A DNA stretch of 64,000 bases from Panagrolaimus kolymaensis (taxonomy: Eukaryota > Nematoda > Chromadorea > Rhabditida > Panagrolaimidae). The DNA is taken from assembly GCA_028622995.1 (NCBI GenBank), contig JAJQJQ010000013.1, positions 1,674,001 to 1,738,000 of the forward strand, read 5' to 3'. The notes beneath the pieces were generated by a model. It did not search any database. It was not told the DNA's origin and saw nothing but the letters and a program-made list of their open reading frames with translations. Below, piece after piece: positions 44,114 through 56,228 of this stretch. The position numbers and the translations under genes are program-made. The first letter of the stretch is position 1, and every line of letters begins with the position of its first letter.

Positions 44114-47100
44114 TCAAATCACTGGTGTTTGTGAACGACTTAGGGATTGTCTAGGTACAGCTGCGGGATACGTTGTTGCGGGGTCATCACATGGATTTGA
44201 AATGGTTCCTGAAACCAAAAAATAATTTTTTTCACCAAATACAGAAAATGATAAATCAAATTTTTAATTTTCCGTCTTATGAAATTTTAAAATTTAAAAA
44301 AACTTACTAATGGCTGTTTGATGTTGTCCTATCAAAATAGCTCCACTAATACGATTTTTCTTTAATTTAGTATTTTTTCGAATTGCTCTAAAAAATAATT
44401 TTAATTTTTAACATTTTTTAAAGCGTTTCTTGAAAGCAATTGTTGACTCACCCATTAACAATAATATAAATTATTGGATTAACAGCGCAATTAATAATCC
44501 ACATAAAATTTAAAATTGAATAACAAATAATTGTGTTTGGCAAAAGTACCTAAAATCTCAAATAAATTATCTATTTTCGAGCTAAAACCATAGCCACTTT
44601 TCCAAAGATAAATTTTTAAAACATTTAGATTAAATGAATGAGGTTTTTGAAAATTTAAAAATAAGGAAAAAAGACTTACATCCCCAAAATGCCAAAATAC
44701 ATTCAAAATAGAACAATAACATGTAATTACACCAGCTTGAATAAGAATTTTCATTTCAGCTTGATAATTTTTAGATACTTTATATTTCTTTCGCTGCAAA
44801 CAAAAAAATAAGACATAAATTATTTGACTTTAAAATGAATTATAAAATCTTTTATTAACTACAAAAAATTGCAAAAGTGCAAAAAAAAATGTTACTTTTT
44901 GCAATTTTATTAAATTAGACGCTATTTAAAAAAAAAAGCAATTCTGAGTAAAAAATTTCATAGAAATGGAACCTTTATTTTTTCCTTTTTTTAAATTTTT
45001 TCTTATAACAAATATTTTTTTTATGTGTTTCTAACAGTGTTGTTACTTGCTCCGCCAGCTCCGGCTCCGGAGCGCTCCGCTCCGCTCCAGGTCGGAGCTC
45101 GGAGCGGAGCTGGAGCTACAAAATAAATTTAGCCGGAGCCCGGAGCGGAGCCGGAGCTCGAAATTGTTTTTCTTGGAGCTGAAAATTTTTGTAAAAAATT
45201 TTTTTTGCGCTATAATTTTATATTTTGAAAGAAGATCAGACAATTTTGGTTTACACCACATATACAGTTTTTTTTCTTTTTAATCTTTACGTTAAAATGT
45301 TTTGTCAAAGAAAAAAGATTTTTAATTTCTAAATTTACTGAAAGCTCTTTTTTTCTATACCGTCTAATTTCCTTTTAACTAAAAAAGAGCTTGCATCAAA
45401 AAATTTTCAACTTTATTTGTAATTATTCCAAAATTCTTATTTTTGTATTTTTAAATTTTTAATCATTTTGATAATACCGTAGATATTTTTCTTGAAAATC
45501 TCTAAACTCATTTTCTCCTGCTTTTAAGTTTCATTTGAGAAAATTTGCTTCAAATACTACTAGCAAATTTAATGACAATACAAAAATAGATCAAAAGATG
45601 ATCTGTTGAAATTGGAAGTCTTTTTAAACTCAAACCAAGATACAGTTAAAGATATAGAATAATTTGTTATTCTTGTTTCTTTTTTTAATAATTCATAAAA
45701 TTACGTAAAAAATAAGCAAATTAAGGTTTAAAAAGAGCCATTTACTAACAAATAAATTTTTTGGGCTTTGAGAAAAATGTGGAAAAAAATAAGTCGGAGC
45801 TAGGAGCGGAGCCGGAGCCAAGAAAAAAAATTGACTGGAGCCCGGAGCGGAGCTGGAGCCAAAGTAAAAAAATGGCCGGAGCGCGGAGCGGAGCTAGAGC
45901 CGAAAATTTTAGAAAGTAACAACACTGGTTTCTAATATCAAATTTTTATTTATTTTCAAAACAGAAAGCGAGCTTACTTTAGCAATGAGAACTCCAAAAA
46001 TAGCTAAATAAATTATTCCAGCTATTGGAATTCCAGCTAATTCAATAATCATCGCTGTTTTATGAACATATTCACTACCAAAATACGATAAATCATAAGC
46101 CCATGACCAAATTTTAGGATAAAATCTTATTGTTGCCACTGGAGTGGCTAAAGCAATGGTAAAAAGAAAATATAATAAAACACAAAAAGCCACCCAAATT
46201 TTTGTAGCTTTTTTAGAAAATATTATTTCATCTATTCTCGGGAAACATAATTGAGTGAGTTGATTGAAAGATAAAATAACGATTAGCACTGCATATGCGA
46301 CATAGCAAGGAGTAACTATAGCACCCATCAACTTTGCAAATGTTAAACTAAAGGTTGTTTGAAAAATATTGAATACACCTAAAAAATTAAGATTAAATAA
46401 TTTTAAAATTACGAAGGATTTTAAAACATTTATGACAGAAAAATTAAAAATTTATAGCAAATGGAATCAAAAGAATATATTTAATTTTTAAAAGTGTCTG
46501 TAACTGAATAAACTTTTGTGTCAATTATTTACTAAAATTTAAAACTCGCTCATTGCATATTAAAAAAAATTTGAATAAGAATATTCCATTTGTAATCTCC
46601 GACAAAATTTGTTTCGAAAAAACTTGAAATTTGAATATTATTAGTATTTTATCCTTTTTTCATATTTTATTTATTCTGTAAGATTTGTAAATTTTGTTTA
46701 TCGAAAATATGAAAAGCTATTTTTAATTTTTATTTTTCCAGAACAAATACCAAAAAAGGTTTCGTTATTTTTTGTTACTCCATTTCAAAATAAAATATTT
46801 GTTATTTTGTCTTTCGACACGAAAAGAATTAAAATTTATAAATATTAATAATATCCCTTTGCTTACTTACCCGTGACAGTATGAGGTATTAATTGAAGAG
46901 TATCAAAATAAGCTAAATATAACATAAATTTATATGCATTAAGTCGATATAATTCTTTATCAGAATGTATAGCATTGATTACAATAATATTAGGAATTAC
47001 ACATAAAATTGAAACTAAAACCATTAAAATTCCAACTATTATATCTGCGGTCAATGGCGGTGACGACGAAGTATTTATTTCAGGTAACGAAATTGGAATA

Positions 47101-47264
47101 ATGGTGGTTGTTAAAAATTCGGTGGAAACTACGGTTATTAAAGTTGTCATTATTATTGGAATCCCAATGAAAAGAAAATATTTTAAATATTTTTTTAAAC
47201 AAAATCCAACATGAACATTGCTGTTAGCAATGTCAGTGGAAAGAACTGGTTCTGGTTCGTGCAT
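44114..47264 (-). CDS. Serpentine receptor, Srt-like chemoreceptor GPCR
   Basis: Six exons (47264-46871, 46378-45978, 44793-44680, 44549-44452, 44387-44308, 44208-44114) join in frame into 393 residues. The first exon has an N-terminal hydrophobic segment and Ser/Thr-rich stretch, then a helix (IIVGILMVLVSILCVIPN) and HSDKELYRLNAYKFM, a pattern like srt receptors (K-E-L-x-x-L-x-x-Y-x-x-M, with DTLQL in helix 2). Helix 3 is followed by FNQLTQLCFPRID, in place of DRY. Helix 7 has NPIIY. The Ser/Thr/Pro-rich tail suits phosphorylation. It should act as a chemosensory receptor in sensory neurons. The intron between exons 2 and 3 holds a hAT-type element. Exact ends of the 5' helix are uncertain, as no signal peptide is needed for this family. 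Confidence 0.7.
45035..45927. mobile_element. Non-autonomous hAT-type element in the srt intron
   Basis: An 893-bp insert with inverted termini CAGTGTTGTTACTT and AAGTAACAACACTG, flanked by the 8-bp duplication GTTTCTAA (45027-45034 and 45928-45935). Its first about 75 bp (GCTCCGCCAGCTCCGG and the following CTCCGCTCC palindrome) are the same as the start of the 406-bp element at 35468. The last 150 bp carry three GGAGCGGAGC-type tracts in tandem. The middle of about 550 bp is AT-rich with no coding frame. It is an older or longer version of the same family. Confidence 0.85.
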
Positions 47265-48011
47265 TGGTAATAAAAAAATTCTGAAATTTCATTTTAACTT
47301 TTTTTTCTTTTTTAACACCTTTTTTATTATTTCTTAGAACAGTAAATAATAAATAAATAAAATAAAGTTTTATAGCATAAAATTTCTTGGAAATAATAAA
47401 ATTAAGTTATAAATTTGAAAGAAAAAATAAAGAAAAATGTTAATGGTAAAGTTAGTAGTGCCAAAATTTTTTCAAAAGTCAAGTTACCAAATGGCCAAAG
47501 AAAAAAAAGGTAAAGTTTGATGGCATATGTATGCACACGGAAGAGAGAAACTTGTAAAATGACAGGTGAAAAGAAAAGTAAATCTCAAAAAAAAATAAAA
47601 AAAATAAATAAATAATGCGATTTTATAAAAAATATTAAAAAATGAAATCCAAAAGAGTCACACATCACAAAAAAAAGCCCAGTCACTCATCATATTGTTA
47701 AAATGTCGTGAATTACACAAAATTACTAAAAAAATAAAGGCACAAAATAAAAGTAAAAGATTCTAAATATTTTTAAATGTTTTCTTTCTTTTTTGAATTA
47801 CTATTTTTCGAAGAATAATATTATTTTTTTTCTCTTTAACTTATTAAAATATTAATCATCTTTTACTTTATTCCTTAGAGATAGAGAGGTAACATAAAGA
47901 AGATAATTCTCGAGAGACAGTTATTTTTTTTTTCAATAAAAATAAGGGTTATTTGATTCATAAGTTTTTAAAATTTTATCGACTGACGAACTTCTCTTTT
48001 TGTACGTCATA
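47265..48011. other. Intergenic region upstream of the srt-like gene
   Basis: No gene is seen. Confidence 0.45.
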
Positions 48012-48386
48012 CACGGAGAAAAAAATGTTCGCAAACGAGGATCACTGGCGTTATCCTTGTGCATAACGTGTTCGCAAAATCACGTTATGCCCAAAAATAA
48101 CGCCGGCATAAGTAAAGTAATGACAAGAATTTTGAAACTTTTTAAAATTTGTTTAATTCACTTGGCCCCATGAACATGAAAACTATTTTAGGTAATTATT
48201 TTTTAAAAATCTACATATTTATGCAAAAATTACAAAAAAATTAGAATATTTGCAAAAAAAATCTTGTCATTATTTCCCTTGTTAATTAGTTTAGAATAAC
48301 GCACGCGTAAGTATTTTTTTTTGTCATTACTTTTTTTGTCATTACTTTTGGCGTCATTACTTTTTTACCAATTTTTTTTCTCCGTG
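48012..48386. mobile_element. 375-bp TA-flanked element with CACGGAG termini
   Basis: It starts CACGGAGAAAAAAAT and ends ATTTTTTTTCTCCGTG, an inverted repeat of about 15 bp, with TA on both sides (48010-48011 and 48387-48388). TA duplication suits Tc1/mariner-type mobilisation of a non-autonomous element. The interior has CGTTATG/CATAACG inverted motifs and three tandem GTCATTAC units (48325-48365 region). No coding frame. Confidence 0.7.
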
Positions 48387-48580
48387 TAATATTATAGCAT
48401 TAAAATCAAATATTTTGATAAAATAAAGTGATTTTTTTTAAATATATGGAATTTTCTAGACTAACATAATCGTTTAAAAAAATATCTTTGACTTTTTTTG
48501 CTTTTATGGACAGAGCAAATACACTGCTATGTAGTTTCTTAGAAATGGTATTAAATAATGAAAGAAAATAAAAAAAATTT

Positions 48581-48950
48581 TAAATAAAACTTTTAATACA
48601 AATACCACCTCTTCATGTCATCCCTCTATTTATTTTCCAACAAAGCAAATGGCCAATTTTAAAAGAAAAACAATTTTAATAATCAGTAGAGGCGGTGAGA
48701 GTAAAAGAAATCCAAAAATGGATCAAACAAAAATTTTTTTGAATTAAACTTTTGATAAAAATACCACCTCTTCTTGTCATCCCTCTATTTATTTAAAGAC
48801 AAAGTCTTTGGCAAAAATACTTAATAAAATAACTTTATTATTACTTAGAAGAGGCAGTGAGTGTTAAAGAAATCCAGAAATGGATCAAAGAAATTTTTTT
48901 TAAATAAAACTTTTAATAAAAATAACACCTCCAAAGCTATTGCATGGTAT
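48581..48950. repeat. Tandem repeat of about 160 bp, two and a half units
   Basis: Units begin at AAACTTTT near 48587, 48746 and 48907. They share CCACCTCTTC-TGTCATCCCTC, then a variable middle, then AGGC-GTGAG and AAGAAATCCA-AAATGGATCA. The third unit is incomplete. A short match (GGCGGTGAGAATT) occurs near 49200. They may be a small satellite or relic of a transposon. Confidence 0.6.
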
Positions 48951-49563
48951 ATCTCAAACCTCTAAGTTTGGAAGATAAAATAAAGTAAATATCGCAAAAT
49001 TGGCTAAAGTCTTATTATAAGACCTTAACAAAATGAAAGCCAAAATAGGCAATAAATGCTTCTGGAAGATAAAATAAATAAAAAAGAGAAAAACGAAAAA
49101 TATTTTATAAAATTTGGTAAACATATTTTTTGAGATGGATTTTTGTTTGATGCATGAATTGACTTTTCTAAGTAATAATACTCTTATCACTTCTTTTAGG
49201 CGGTGAGAATTCAAGCTTGAACAAACCCCTGAATTCTTATTTTTAATACTTAAAATCAATCATATAAATGCTAACCTTATTAATTTAAGGTATCCCAAAT
49301 CATATCATTAAATGAAAAATAAAAATAAGGAGAAAGGTATTATTTGTTTATTTGTGAAAAATATTTTTAAATAACTTAATTTTTTTTTAAAACAAATGCT
49401 GTTTTGTTATTCCCCAACTTTTTAGTTTGTTTTTGTAATGATTATTTTAAGATTGAGGACAAAATATTTATTTTCTAACATGCGGAAAAAATTATAATTT
49501 TGTAAAAAAAAGTAATTTAAAACGGCTGGAAAATTTTAAGAAAAATAATTAACAAATTATTTT
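48951..49563. other. Intergenic region downstream of the P450 gene
   Basis: Only a 101-codon frame with no support at 48954-49259. Nothing else is recognisable. Confidence 0.4.
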
Positions 49564-51794
49564 CTACCACCGACATTTGATATCCACGACATAAGGTTCA
49601 GGAGTAACAGTACCACCAACGATTCGTTTCATAGAAATTGGTTTATTTGGAACTTGAGAAATTTTAAATTGATTCAAAATATTTGCAGTGAATAAAAATA
49701 ATTCGACTTTTGCTAGACCTTCTCCAAGACATGCTCGTTTTCCAACTCCAAAAATAATAAATTCTGGTTTTGAAAAGAATTTCCCATGCGCGTCAAGAAA
49801 TCGATTTGGATTAAAAATTTTTGGTTCCTCAAAATATCGTTCATCTTTTTGAACGGATTGAATCGCTGAAACAATGGAAGTATTTTCAGGGATTTCAAAG
49901 CCATGGATTTTAACATTTTTTAAAGTTCGATGAATTAAATTAAATGGAGCAAAATTTGAATATCTTTGTGATTCAGTTATTACAGCATTTAAATAGGGAA
50001 GATTATTTTTATCATTCAAAGTTATAATTCGATCATTTCCAATAACTTCTTCGAGTTCTTTGTGGATTTTTTGTTGGACTTCAGGGAACACAGCCATGTA
50101 CAGCATTATCCAATCCAAAGTGGTTGCACTGGATTCTTGTCCAGCTACCCACATATCAAATATAACTGAATTTAATTGAATGTCACTGAAAAAAAAGCAA
50201 AAGTTAAACTTTTTTATTCAAATAATTATTTTTCTTTTTTCAATTTTTACATAAATTTTTTCTCTTCGAGAATCCAAAAATAAAGTTTTTGAAAAAGCTT
50301 TTCTTTTTTAAAAATTTCTTCGCGGAAAAGTAAATAAAGGAATCACTGTTTTTTTATATGTAAAATTATCTAAATTACGATATCTTTGGTCTCTCGACGG
50401 GATTTAAGGTTTCAACACTAAAATATTTAAATTTCTCAAAGTTTAGTTTTACAACAAAATATTTGTTTGCCTCAAACAAACTTTGCTAATTAATAGTCTT
50501 GAAAGAATTATTTTCTCTGACTAAAACAAGTCCTTTCACTTACCTAAATTCATGATCCATTATTCCATTTTTCTCAAGCGTTTGCCTTTCCTTTAAAAAA
50601 GCTTCCACTAAATTTTCAGGTTCATCAATATTTTTAAATTTTAAAGCTTCTTTTTGCTTTTGAATATTTTCTTCCAAATATTCGCTTAAATTATTACAAC
50701 ATTTTTTGAATCTTTGATAAACTGATTTGAACAATGGTAATTTTTGGTAAAAACTTCCTCCATTTTCCATGATTCTCCAAAGTGGATGTCCATAAAGTGC
50801 CATGCCTTCATGAGCATTATCTTTAAGGCGTTTAAAAACGTGTTGGTTTTCCTACAAAACAAAATACAAAAATAGATAAAAATGGAAGAAAATCATAAAT
50901 AGTAGTCGAAAAGATTCTTTTCTGAATATAAAGACCTTTTTTTTGATGCAATTGAATATTTTAATATTTTTGTCTTCATACCCAAATTTTTTTTTCAAAA
51001 AATGTTTGTTTTAATTATTTTTCAAAAAAAATTCTAAAAATTTGATTTATATTTTCAAAAAATATTTTTACTAAAAAAAGAATTATTTAATATTTTTTTC
51101 CGAATTTTGGCAGCAAGAAGACATGAAAAAAGTTTTCTGGAAAAAGGAGAAATTTAAGAAAGGCAGTTTTTATCCCAACTTTGAGCAATTATTGTTCGGA
51201 AAAATAAGTTCTTACTTTTCCAAATCTAAAACCAAATGCAATGGAATTAATAATATTTCCGACAGCTCGATCCAGATATTTTGTAACATTCACTTCTCGG
51301 CCATTTCCGGATGATTCCATTTCTTCTTTAATTTCTTCAATTAAATAATTTACTTCATCAATAACTTTTTGTTGCATAATATCTTTTCCAACTCCTAAAT
51401 TTCTAAGAGCATTTAAAGCAAATTTTTTTTGATTTTTCCAAAGTGTCCCATCAATCATAGTTATTCCATATGGACCTCCTCGGCTCACATGTAAATATAA
51501 AGTATTTGATTCTCGTCCAGCGTAAGCTTCGCCGTTTTTAATAAATTCTTTTTCAATGGTTAGAAAATCATTCACGGAAATAACAGGGGTGTCTCCAATC
51601 CAAATTGTATGAATGTCGCCATAATTTTCATGAAACTTTTCGAGAGCTTCTTCAAATCCATAAAAAATAAGTTGAAATAAATTTCCTATGAATGGTAATG
51701 GCATGGGCCCGGGAGGAAAATTCCGCCGCTTCCAATACAAATGGTAAAAAATGTAAATAAAGATAATAATGAGACCAATATAATAAAATAGCAT
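49564..51794 (-). CDS. Cytochrome P450, CYP2-clan-like (nematode type)
   Basis: Three exons (51794-51216, 50851-50544, 50185-49564) join in frame into 502 residues, the normal length for a microsomal P450. The N-terminus is one membrane helix (YIGLIIIFIYIFYHLYW) followed by the FPPGPMPLPFIGN proline hinge. The I-helix has AGQESSATTLDW, the K-helix ITESQR (ExxR), the meander NPNRFLD and the heme-binding loop FGVGKRACLGEGLAK with its Cys ligand. It inserts in the ER membrane and uses NADPH-P450 reductase to hydroxylate hydrophobic compounds, likely xenobiotics or lipids. FSDIQLNSVIFDMWVAG and the PPGP spacing resemble nematode CYP2-clan enzymes (for instance CYP33/CYP14 groups), but I cannot fix the subfamily. 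Everything needed for catalysis is visible. Confidence 0.93.
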
Positions 51795-52735
51795 TATTTA
51801 GCCTAAAAAATAATGAAAAAATATTGAAAAAATATTAAAGTATATTAAAAAAACAACTCGCGAAAATAAAGCAATGATTTAAAAATAAAATAAAAAAATA
51901 AAATAAAGTTCCGTAAATTTTTAATTAAAAATCTTTTTTTTCCTTTTCTAAATTTGCAATTATTTACCAATTCTGACCATTTTTTTTTAACAAAGTAAAA
52001 GTTTTCTTTAAAAAAACTTTGATAAAGTAAAAAAACAAAACTCGAATTCTGTTACATTTGTTTTTCTCCTTTCTTTAGCAGTGGAGGTCTTATTTACTGC
52101 TCTAAAAAAAGTCAATCATCTATCAATATTTACTTAAACTTTTCTTTTTGTCTTCTCTTTTTAAAAAATAACTGACAGAAGGAAAAAAAAGTGAAATGGG
52201 CCGATCATTATTTACTTTTTTATTCATATGAAAAAACACACAGCAAAGATGCACTTTCGTTCTTCTCACTGGAGATCAAAAACTAATTAATTTTTTAATT
52301 TATCATTTTTTTTGAATGAGAAAATGCGCGACAAGAAATTAATCAAATAATCTTGGTTCGAGCCATCAACAGCAAATATTAAATTGAAAAAAAAAAACAC
52401 TGCAGTATTCTTTTTCTTTTTTAGACTCCGATTTTAAAAAAAAATAATCTTTAAATTACACTAACTTTTAATTGGAAAGTTTTTGATTAAAGAAGCCAGA
52501 CATGAATTGAAACGAAAAAATTTCACTTGATATAACAAAGAAGAAAAAATATTATTTTATAATTAAATTAAATTTCGAGCCATTAATCAGAGGCAAATTC
52601 TTATAAAAAATTTCTATAATTTTTAATGTTCGCAGACTCGCCATTTGTAAAACCTTTGTAATGACTTTTATTATTCGAAAAAAAAATTAATTGTAGAAAA
52701 ACAAATTAAAAAAGGAAAAAGTATGTATGTATGCT
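51795..52735. other. Intergenic region
   Basis: No gene is seen between the P450 start and the sre-like gene's stop. Confidence 0.5.
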
Positions 52736-54344
52736 TTATTTCTTTCTGGGAAGTTTATTCTCCCATTCAGAAATTAATGAATTAAAATAATATTCTTGTT
52801 CATTTCTTATTACCAAATTATGGCCCGTTATTGATTTAACCATTGGAATGTCATGAGATGAAGTGATTCGAATTGCTTTCTTTTGGAGACATTTAAATGG
52901 ATGGCTAAAAAATAAAAAAAGTTAATTTGGAAAATTTTCATAAAATTCATTTAGTTTTCGTTTTAAATATTGAAGATAAAAATGTAAAAAACTTACATAT
53001 ATTTTTTCCATAATCTTTCATGAGTAAATGTAAAAGACATAGGTACAATTAAAAAAAGAAATGCTTGTCCAACATCTAATAAAATTCTAACTAAAGCAGT
53101 CATATTTACAACGGAAATATTGGGACTAAAAATACAAAAAAAATTAGTCAAATTTAGTCAAAGAAATAGGAAGAAAAAAAATTACTTACAACCAAATGGT
53201 ATAATTCATCATAAAATGAATATACGCAGCAGCCATAAACAAACTTATCAGCGAAGAAGCCGCAAACCAAGTCATAGTTCGATGAGTTCGTAAATTTTCA
53301 AATCTTTGATATCTTTCCGAAACTGTTTGAACCCTTTGATTATTATTGTTGTTGTTATTGTTTTTACGATTTTTATTATAATATTTTCTTGTTAAATAAT
53401 ATACAATAAAATAAACCTAAAAAAAATGGAAATGTGAGTAGTTTATGGGGGTTCAGTGCCGAAAAAAAAGAATATTTTACCAGCCATCCAGAAATCATAG
53501 TTATATTTGTGGTGCAATAAATAACTAAAATATTCAGCCAAGCTTGGAGGAAGAATAAATGAATAGTTTGATAAAAAGCACCCATGAGCTAGAAAAAAAG
53601 AGAATTTCGCCAATTTGGAATGTAACAAAGCTTATTTTAAAACTTTAAAAAAGTGATCGAAAAAATATTGTAAAATAAAAACTTCGGATTATTTGGAAAC
53701 GAAATTAAAAACACTCGCTTCAAGATTATAAAGGCCCCAAATAAATTTTCCTTTTCCTCCTCAAATTCGAAGCCAAAAAACGAAAATACTTTATTTTAGA
53801 AACAGAAACAAAAAATATTTTATTGAAGAGCAAAACTTACGGGCGCTACTGTAAAAACGATAATAAAAGTAATAGAAAAATATTTTTCATATCTTTTCGC
53901 CCAAACTAATGGCACAGTTCTTTCCACAAAAATTGAAAGAGGAAAAAAATAATAAATATAATTTGCTGTAACTTGAATCAAATTTGCAATGTAATATTGA
54001 TTGGCAGTTTGAAGAAAAGTTTTTCCAGTAATAAATTTCACCAAAACTATTAAACTAAAAACGAAATTCTTAGCTCGAAAAATTTTCTCCATTAAAAAAA
54101 CTTACTTCGTCGAAGCTTTCAAGATTAAATCAAAAAGAAAAATGCTTGAAAGAACCCGGAAATGAATATGGCAAGTTTTAACTTTAATAAAAATATTTAA
54201 AATATAACAAACGTGGAAAATTGTTAAAATTTCAGCAACAAATTGAATAACCGCAATAATTTTAATTAAATAATTATATTCAAAATTTGGTTCCGCTTCA
54301 TTTGCAAATCTCAAGGATGGATCGACAGAAGACGACGAAGCCAT
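52736..54344 (-). CDS. Sre-type serpentine chemoreceptor
   Basis: Six exons (54344-54106, 54054-53841, 53588-53481, 53416-53190, 53125-52997, 52904-52736) join in frame into 361 residues. Seven helices can be laid out. After helix 3 comes ERTVPLVWAKRYEKY, and in the loop before helix 6 ERYQRFENLR, the sre-family signature of nematode receptors. An Asn-run lies in the same loop. The C-terminus is basic. The product should be a G-protein-coupled chemoreceptor in sensory neurons. Introns are mostly short (51-75 nt) except the one of about 250 nt after exon 2. The start at 54344 gives a Ser-rich extracellular N-terminus, common for the family. Confidence 0.8.
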
Positions 54345-56228
54345 AGGGAATTTTTTATATAATAATAAAAAGTAAAAAGTGTAATTCTGAAAAATTTACT
54401 TTTAAATAATTATAAAAAAGACTAAAAGTAAAGAGTTTTCAGTTCTGAAGTGCGAAAAAATGAATACAAAATGAATAAACACCGAACGAAAAATTATTTA
54501 TTAATTAATTATTTTAATTAAGAGTAAAAATTAATTAATTCGCTATGCCTTTATCGATTCCGGTGACAATTTTATAAAAGGTTAATGAAAAGCATAAAAA
54601 ATTAATTTAACATTGTTTTAAATTTTTATCGGTACTTTTATAGAAATGATGGACCTTCTTCGTCATTCTGCGTTTTATTCTCAAAATAAATTTATGAAAA
54701 TAAAAAGCTAAAGTAAATTTTATTTTTGAAAAAAAGATATGATTAAAATTAAATTCAATTCTAAAAAAGGAGCATCAAAAATAACATTTTTTTAGAAAAG
54801 AAAAGAAACAATGGATTTTCCTTTTTTTTTAAAGGATTAAAGCGCTTTATGAATAAAAATATATAAAAATATTATTTTCATAATAAAAGAAAATACGTAA
54901 ATTTATTCATGTGAAAGATAACAAACAAAAAAATAAAAGAATAAATAGTTGAAGAAAAATATTTAATAATTAATTTAACTTACATAAATAATGATGTAAT
55001 AATGATGATGCCTCTCTCTTTTAGAAAAATAAAATTAGTGTTTTCTTGGGAATTCATGAATGCGTAAAACATTTTTCGCTCATTTTTATTTTCAAGCATC
55101 GGAGGCAAAGTTAAAAAGGCATAAAAAATGGTGACAAAAACGAGTGAAGGAAATTTTTAATTGTTTTTTCTATTCAACCCTCCTTGTATTAATAAAAAAA
55201 CTTAATGATGGAAGAAAAAGCTATGACATAAATGATTGGCTCAAAAACTTAAAAAAATAATAAAAATAAAGGAATTTCGAGATTGAAAAGTTTTAAACAA
55301 ACAACTTGAGGCAGAAATTGCATGCATTCATTTCTTGGATCCATAAAAAATGCCCTGATTTAGATGCCATTGTCTTAATTCGCAACCATTTGGATTTTCA
55401 ATGCGTTATCAGCAGCCAAAGATGATGTCAAAAAATATCAAATTCGATCGTTGCTATTTTGGTTTTACCATTATAGTTGCTTTTAAACCAAAATAAGCAA
55501 ACTCAAAACAGAAAAAATAAGAAAAATTTGCCAATGTTTCTGTTTAAACTTTCAAAACTTATGAATAAATTTAATTTACTCGAATAAAAAATAACAAAAA
55601 ATTTCTTACTTTTTTATAGTTTATATTTTTAACATTAATTATATTGCAAAAGTAAAGAAAAAAAAGCTTTGGCACACTTCTTTGCTTAGAGAAAATCAAA
55701 ACTTTAAAAAGCAACCCAATGTAATAAACATTTTTTTGTAAATGCTTTCAACAAAATTTTTGATGACAAATACTTTTTTTATTATCTTTCTTTTTTTGTT
55801 GAATACGAAAGTAACTAATCTTTTTAGTGATCATATATTTTCGCCTCTTGTGTGATAAAGTTTGGCATTTTTACAACATTTTTTATAGTACAAAAAATTC
55901 GTGAGATTTATTATTTCAATAAATTACTTTACTTTTTTTTTACGATAAATAATAAAAGTTATTTAATTCTTTAAACGTGAGACATAAAAATACATACATT
56001 TTTTTGTGTTAAATTACTCGGAAGTAATAAACCAGCAGCAGCACATGAGAATTTTAATAATTAAAATAAATTCTTTTGAAACAAAATTATCTAAAGACCA
56101 AAAATTCAAATACTCATAAATACAAGTAAAATTTGTAACGAAAAAAATTTACTTTCTTCTTTCTTCTTGAATTTTTCGTTTGGAAAGTATAGTCTTAGTT
56201 TTGAGAAGAAGAAGAAAAAAAAGTAGGT
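54345..56228. other. Long intergenic region between divergent receptor genes
   Basis: The sre-like gene (-) and the srg/srv-like gene (+) face away from each other here, so the space may hold both promoters. A GC-richer patch at about 55310-55490 stands out, but no coding frame or splice site is credible. Confidence 0.45.

Noticed and set aside
52350..52380. tRNA B-box-like GGTTCGAGCC
   Set aside because: No A box or acceptor stem pairs at the right distance.
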